Below are positions 38,007 to 42,278 of a DNA stretch of 42,278 bases, one piece after another (the first letter of the stretch is position 1; each line of letters begins with the position of its first letter). Under the pieces are notes generated by a model. The model saw only the letters and a list, made by a program, of their open reading frames with translations. It did no database searches and was not told where the DNA came from. This stretch comes from a virus: positions 1-42,278 of IMG/VR virus record IMGVR_UViG_3300029309_000091; one strand, written 5' to 3'. A program made the translations under genes and the position numbers.

Positions 38007-38860
38007 TGAATCATAGAGCAGAGATTGCTTTACATCAATACTTAGAAAAAGTTGTAAATGGAAAGGGTGGTATATCAGATGTAACATCTTTTCAAATTTC
38101 AAAAGATGTATATGATGCAATAGTAAAACAGTTTGGGCATACTAAATCAAAAGATTTTAGATTACGTATGTCAAATGTTGGCAGACCTTATTGCCAGTTA
38201 TGGTTTGAAAAGAACAAACCTGAAACTGCCTTACCAAAACCAACTACATTTGTTATGAACATGTTGCTTGGTGATATTGTTGAAGCAGTATTTAAAGGCT
38301 TATTAAAAGAAGCAGGTGTTGAATACAAAGATTCAGATAGTGTTGCACTAGATTTAGAAGATGCATCAATTAAAGGAACATATGATATTGCAATAGATGG
38401 TTCAGTTGATGATATTAAATCAGCATCGGATTGGTCTTTTAAACATAAGTTTGAGTCCTTTGATACATTAAAAGATGGTGATGCATTTGGATACATAGGA
38501 CAGCTTGCAGGTTATGCCAAAGCATCTGGATTAAAAGCAGGTGGATGGTGGGTAATCAACAAAGCAAATGGTGACTTTAAATATGTACCAGCAAATACTA
38601 TAGATGTAGAAACTGAAGTTAATAAGATACAAAATATTTATAGCAAGTTAAAAATAAATAAGTTTGAAAGATGTTTTGAAGCAGAGGTTGAAACATTTAG
38701 AGGTAAACCTACAGGCAATAAAGTTTTAGGTACAACGTGTGGGTTTTGTGATTACAGATATGCATGTTGGCCTACCTTGCAGGAATTACCTGCAGTAAAA
38801 TCTCAGGCTAAACAACCTAAGATTATAAAATATGTAGAACTAGCGCAGGAGTATAGATGA
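38006..38860 (+). CDS. Cas4/RecB-like PD-(D/E)XK exonuclease
   Basis: This 284-residue nuclease has 'GTYDIAIDGSVDDIKSASDW' (about residues 124-143) with D127 and D136-x-K138, and a QLAGYAKA helix. Four Cys (C63, C245, C248, C254) match the Fe-S cluster of Cas4/AddB-type exonucleases (CGFCDYRYAC at the end). It would process 5' ends for recombination or degrade host DNA. Its start shares one base with the SSB stop. Confidence 0.82.
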   Translation: MNHRAEIALHQYLEKVVNGKGGISDVTSFQISKDVYDAIVKQFGHTKSKDFRLRMSNVGRPYCQLWFEKNKPETALPKPTTFVMNMLLGDIVEAVFKGLLKEAGVEYKDSDSVALDLEDASIKGTYDIAIDGSVDDIKSASDWSFKHKFESFDTLKDGDAFGYIGQLAGYAKASGLKAGGWWVINKANGDFKYVPANTIDVETEVNKIQNIYSKLKINKFERCFEAEVETFRGKPTGNKVLGTTCGFCDYRYACWPTLQELPAVKSQAKQPKIIKYVELAQEYR

Positions 38861-39075
38861 TGGAAGATTTAGAACAATTGTCAGAAGAAATAAAACTTAA
38901 AGAAGAAGAGTTAAAAGCATTACGTAAAGAGTATCAAGAAAAACGCATGTCAGGTTTACGTTCTGCTTTGCAAGCTAGGCAAGAAGCTGATAAGTTAATT
39001 CAAGAAGAACTACGTTCAATGGGTTACAAGCAGTTTAATCCAATACCTTTAGGACGATGGAATAATCTTGCCTAA
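38857..39075 (+). CDS. Coiled-coil small protein (72 aa)
   Basis: This 72-residue protein is a charged coiled coil (residues 1-55, KEEELKALRKEYQEKRMSG) with a short 'NPIPLGRWNNLA' end. It overlaps the exonuclease by 4 nt and the endonuclease I frame by 8 nt. It may act as a partner of one of them. Unknown. Confidence 0.5.
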   Translation: MMEDLEQLSEEIKLKEEELKALRKEYQEKRMSGLRSALQARQEADKLIQEELRSMGYKQFNPIPLGRWNNLA

Positions 39076-39526
39076 TCATAAACAATTTAGAGTAGCACGA
39101 AAGTATGGCTACAGAAGTGGGCTAGAACTTTCTAACTCAGAACGACTTACTAAACTTAATATAAAATTTGAGTATGAGAGTATTAAAATTGAGTGGGAAG
39201 ACCTAGCCTACAGAACTTATACACCTGATTTTATACTGGACAATGGTATAATAATTGAAACTAAAGGAATGTTTACTACGTTAGATAGACGTAAGCATCT
39301 TGCAATTAAGAAACAACATCCTAAATTAGATATAAGATTTGTCTTTGAAAACAGCAGACGAAAATTACGTAAGGGTGCTAAGTCTTCATATAGTCAATGG
39401 TGTGACAAATATGACTTTAAATATTACGATAGAATTATACCAGAGAGTTGGTTAGAGGAAAAGGGTAAGAACAAACATCCAAAGTTTATTGCTTTCCCAA
39501 AACGAAAAGTACAGAGGAGAAGATAA
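39068..39526 (+). CDS. T7-type endonuclease I (Holliday junction resolvase)
   Basis: This 152-residue protein has 'YRSGLELSNSERL' with E20, 'YTPDFILDNG' with D54, and 'IIIETKGMF' with E64 and K66. These are the same residues and nearly the same positions as E20, D55, E65 and K67 of T7 endonuclease I. The start is TTG at 39068, because no upstream or near ATG fits. It resolves branched DNA and recombination intermediates and helps degrade host DNA. The gene overlaps the coiled-coil gene by 8 nt. Confidence 0.9.
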   Translation: MPNHKQFRVARKYGYRSGLELSNSERLTKLNIKFEYESIKIEWEDLAYRTYTPDFILDNGIIIETKGMFTTLDRRKHLAIKKQHPKLDIRFVFENSRRKLRKGAKSSYSQWCDKYDFKYYDRIIPESWLEEKGKNKHPKFIAFPKRKVQRRR

Positions 39527-39888
39527 TGAACGATAATTACATAATGAAATACAGTATGTCTGATTTTGTAGTAAAAATATCACCCACATTTAGTAAAGAA
39601 AATAAATGGACAGGTGAAGTTAACATAGATGTATTAACACCTAATAAAAAGAATGTAGGTAAAGATGTATACATGGGTGTTGACAGATTTGTAAAAATGA
39701 TGTTGTGTTCTATTCCTGTTATGGAAACAGATTCAAAAGTTCAAAAAGCCATATTTGAATACACGTTTGAAAACTATCCTGAAATATTTGATGATGATTA
39801 TGAAGATGATGAAGATGTTATAATTGAACGTGGTGAAGATAATATAATTAATTTAACTTTTAAAAGTAAAACAGATGGGAGTGCATAA
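39526..39888 (+). CDS. Hypothetical acidic protein (120 aa)
   Basis: This 120-residue protein starts MNDNYIMKYSMSDFVVKISP and has a very acidic stretch (DDDYEDDEDVIIERGEDN) near the end, reminiscent of DNA mimics or SSB-like tails. Its start shares one base with the endonuclease I stop. No family recognised. Confidence 0.5.
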   Translation: MNDNYIMKYSMSDFVVKISPTFSKENKWTGEVNIDVLTPNKKNVGKDVYMGVDRFVKMMLCSIPVMETDSKVQKAIFEYTFENYPEIFDDDYEDDEDVIIERGEDNIINLTFKSKTDGSA

Positions 39889-40178
39889 TGCCAATTGATT
39901 TTCACAATTTAAGACATGAGGAGTATATGAAACAAGCTATGAAACAATCTGATGTTGCTACTGTTAATAATCCTAAACACTATGAGCGTTATGCTATAGA
40001 ACCTGTATCATTTATAATGAATAATGAATTACCTTTTTGGATGGGTAATGTAATTAAATATATAATGAGAGCAGGATACAAGTCAAATACAAGCGAGATA
40101 GAAGATTTAAATAAAGCAAAACGATATATTGACATGCGTATTAATCAGTTAGAAGGTCGAGAACCTAATGCGAGTTAG
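39888..40178 (+). CDS. DUF3310-type protein (96 aa)
   Basis: This 96-residue protein carries the DUF3310 motif 'VNNPKHYERYAIEPVSFIMN', 'GNVIKYIMRAGYKSN' and 'DLNKAKRYIDMRINQLEG'. Proteins of this family are often named phage nucleotide kinase-like or SaV-like, with no proven enzyme role. It sits next to the nucleotide reductase, in agreement with a nucleotide-metabolism link. Overlaps are 1 nt upstream and 11 nt downstream. Confidence 0.8.
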   Translation: MPIDFHNLRHEEYMKQAMKQSDVATVNNPKHYERYAIEPVSFIMNNELPFWMGNVIKYIMRAGYKSNTSEIEDLNKAKRYIDMRINQLEGREPNAS

Positions 40179-40329
40179 AATTAACGTAACAGTAGATGTA
40201 GACCCAGAAGAGTTTCCTGTACCTGCTGATGAAAATGTATCTGAAGAAATAGAAGACCTGTTCACAGATATGATATATGATTTAGATGGTCTGAAATTAA
40301 AATATATAAAAGCTAAAATGGAGAGATAA
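40168..40329 (+). CDS. Small acidic protein before RNR (53 aa)
   Basis: From ATG at 40168 it encodes 53 residues (MRVRINVTVDVDPEEFPVPA then an acidic helix and a basic end). It is directly adjacent to the reductase start. The strand-helix pattern is common in small phage proteins next to nucleotide genes. Unknown. Confidence 0.5.
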   Translation: MRVRINVTVDVDPEEFPVPADENVSEEIEDLFTDMIYDLDGLKLKYIKAKMER

Positions 40330-42278
40330 ATGAATAACTATTTACCAACAGACTATCAAAATTTTATTGCACTATCACGTTATGCAAGATGGAAAGAAGA
40401 TGAACAAAGACGTGAGACATGGGGTGAAACAGTAGCACGTTACTTTGATTATATGACAACACATTTAAAAAAGACATGTAACTATACACTTGAAGATTCG
40501 CTACGTGAAGAATTAGAAGAAGCAGTTCTTGAACAACGTGTTATGCCTAGCATGAGAGCTTTGATGACATCAGGACCTGCCTTAGATAGATGTCATGTGG
40601 GTGGTTACAATTGCTCTTACGTGCCTGTAGATAACCCTAGAGCGTTTGATGAAACTATGTACATTTTAATGTGTGGAACAGGTGTAGGTTTTTCTGTAGA
40701 GCGTGAAAACGTAGATAAATTACCTATAGTAAATGAACACTTTGAGAATAGTGATACAGTTATTAAAGTTGGTGATAGCAGACCCGGGTGGGCAAGAGCG
40801 TTGCGTGAGTTGATTGCCATGTTGTATGCAGGTCAAATACCTAAATGGGATGTATCAGAAGTACGTCCTGCAGGTGCAAGGCTAAAAACATTTGGTGGCA
40901 GAGCATCAGGACCACAGCCTTTAGTAGAGTTATTTAACTTTTGCGTTAATAAATTTAAGAGTGCATCTGGTCGTAGACTTTGGCCTATTGAAGCACACGA
41001 TATAATGTGTAAGATAGGAGAGGTTGTTGTTGTAGGTGGTGTCAGACGTAGTGCATTGATTTCATTATCTAATCTTGGAGATGACCAGATGCGTCACGCT
41101 AAGTCAGGTGTGTGGTGGGATGAACCAGAAAAAAATATTAAGCGTGAAGGTCAAAGGTCTATGGCTAATAATTCTGTAGCCTATAAAGGAAAACCAGAGA
41201 TGGGTACATTTATGCGTGAGTGGCTTGCATTGTATGAATCACATTCTGGTGAGCGTGGTATATTTAATCGTCAGTCAGCAAAAGTACAGGCATCAAAAAA
41301 TGGAAGACGTGATACTGACCACGCTTTTGGATGTAATCCATGTAGTGAAATAATACTACGTCCTTATCAATTTTGTAATCTATCTGAGGTAGTAGCACGT
41401 GCATCTGACAACAAAGAATCTCTTGCTTGGAAAGTAAAGATGGCTACAATACTTGGAACATTTCAATCCACCATGACAGACTTTAAATATTTACGTAAAG
41501 TTTGGCAAAAAAATACAGAGGAAGAAAGATTATTGGGTGTTTCTCTTACGGGTATTATGGATAATCAAATATTATCAGGTAAAAGCAGTACGTATGGTAT
41601 GAACATAAGTTCTTTATTAGAAGAACTTAGAGATGTAGCTGTAGATACAAACAAAATATTTGCAGAGCAGTTGGGTATAGCACAGTCTACTGCCATCACA
41701 TGTGTAAAACCTAGTGGTACAGTTAGTCAATTAGTTGACAGTGCCTCTGGTATTCACGCTAGACACAATCCTTATTATGTTCGCACTGTGCGTGGTGATA
41801 ACAAAGACCCACTGACACAGTTCTTAGTAGCACAAGGTATACCTGCAGAACCTGATGTAATGAAACCAAATAGCACCACAGTATTTAGTTTTCCAATGAA
41901 AGCACCATCTGGTGCAGTTACTCGCACAGAGATGAAAGCTATAGAACAGCTTGAATTATGGTTGTTATATCAACGTCACTGGTCAGAACATAAACCCTCT
42001 GTTACTATCTCTGTTAAAGAACATGAGTGGATGGATGTTGGTGCATGGGTGTATAAAAACTTTGACGAGGTGTCAGGCATTAGCTTCTTACCTTTTAGTG
42101 AGCATACATATCAACAAGCACCATATCAAGATATTGATGCAGAAAAGTATGAAGAACTTAATATGAGTATGCCAGATAATGTAAACTGGTCGTTGCTTCA
42201 AGAGTTTGAGAAAGAAGATAACACATCTGGTGGACGTGAGTTAGCTTGCTCTGCAGGTGTATGTGAAGTAGTAGATTT
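40330..42278 (+). CDS. nrdJ: Adenosylcobalamin-dependent (class II) ribonucleotide reductase, 3' end cut
   Basis: From ATG at 40330 the frame runs to the end of the window, giving 649 residues. It lacks only the last few residues, judging by the C-terminal redox pair C640-x4-C645 (CSAGVC), which normally lies at the very end. Radical-site motifs are CNPCSEIIL with C338 and FCNLSE with C349, and the N-terminal partner is C95 (NCSYVP). 'CGTGVGFSVE' and 'KPSGTVSQLVD' are further signatures. This is the monomeric Lactobacillus leichmannii-type triphosphate reductase. It makes dNTPs without oxygen-dependent radical generation but needs vitamin B12 from the host. Confidence 0.92.
   Translation, partial: MNNYLPTDYQNFIALSRYARWKEDEQRRETWGETVARYFDYMTTHLKKTCNYTLEDSLREELEEAVLEQRVMPSMRALMTSGPALDRCHVGGYNCSYVPVDNPRAFDETMYILMCGTGVGFSVERENVDKLPIVNEHFENSDTVIKVGDSRPGWARALRELIAMLYAGQIPKWDVSEVRPAGARLKTFGGRASGPQPLVELFNFCVNKFKSASGRRLWPIEAHDIMCKIGEVVVVGGVRRSALISLSNLGDDQMRHAKSGVWWDEPEKNIKREGQRSMANNSVAYKGKPEMGTFMREWLALYESHSGERGIFNRQSAKVQASKNGRRDTDHAFGCNPCSEIILRPYQFCNLSEVVARASDNKESLAWKVKMATILGTFQSTMTDFKYLRKVWQKNTEEERLLGVSLTGIMDNQILSGKSSTYGMNISSLLEELRDVAVDTNKIFAEQLGIAQSTAITCVKPSGTVSQLVDSASGIHARHNPYYVRTVRGDNKDPLTQFLVAQGIPAEPDVMKPNSTTVFSFPMKAPSGAVTRTEMKAIEQLELWLLYQRHWSEHKPSVTISVKEHEWMDVGAWVYKNFDEVSGISFLPFSEHTYQQAPYQDIDAEKYEELNMSMPDNVNWSLLQEFEKEDNTSGGRELACSAGVCEVVD

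Overview
The window reads as most of the genome of a short-tailed (podovirus-like) marine bacteriophage, cut at both ends inside genes. The DNA is AT-rich and packed with short genes, mostly joined by 1-4 nt start/stop overlaps, and many proteins are of types common in marine phages. The strongest pointer to a group is the family A DNA polymerase at 35077-37119: two CxxC motifs like the DnaJ central zinc domain sit between its exonuclease and polymerase parts. From memory, that arrangement is the hallmark of phages of the HMO-2011 type, which infect marine Alphaproteobacteria (SAR116, Roseobacter, SAR11 lineages). The host cannot be read from the sequence itself.

Left arm (1-25385, all minus strand). 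In transcription order this begins with a hypothetical gene and a putative small secreted protein. A run of very basic small proteins follows (24957 down to 20854), among which sit a SET-domain protein and a glycine/methionine/lysine repeat peptide. Then come a lysis cassette (two holin-like membrane proteins and a T4-type lysozyme), small terminase, two small ORFs, large terminase, portal, a 1275-residue multidomain virion protein with a lysozyme-like N-terminus, scaffold, major capsid protein and decoration protein. After a strong terminator come the tail/adaptor genes, a repetitive tail fibre and a set of small paralogous fibre-tip proteins.

Centre (25386-26193). About 800 bp of very AT-rich non-coding DNA separates the two divergent arms. 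It holds a strong leftward promoter, three short direct repeats, two GTCA-N6-TGAC sites and two palindromes with the same GTACATAC core. It is the best candidate for the main control region and possibly the replication origin.

Right arm (26194-42278, all plus strand). First are small early genes, with a candidate structured RNA (26398-26562) and a long stem-loop (27832-27879), an HhH-GPD DNA glycosylase-like protein and a cytosine-5 DNA methyltransferase. A string of tiny unknown genes follows, some with membrane segments. Then come a tyrosine recombinase, primase, DnaB-type helicase, endonuclease VII-like protein and DNA polymerase. A second promoter precedes a probable ssDNA-binding protein, a Cas4/RecB-like exonuclease, a T7-type endonuclease I, a DUF3310 protein and an adenosylcobalamin-dependent ribonucleotide reductase that runs off the end. 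Together they form an almost complete replication, recombination and nucleotide-supply module.

Sigma70-like promoters (TTGACA, 16-18 bp, TATAAT or TATAAC) are visible at 2423-2451, 10133-10160, 25497-25526 and 37097-37125. A weaker one is at 27559-27587. Several carry an inverted repeat inside the spacer, which suggests regulation by a dimeric DNA-binding protein. All functional calls were made by reading motifs; no database search was possible.
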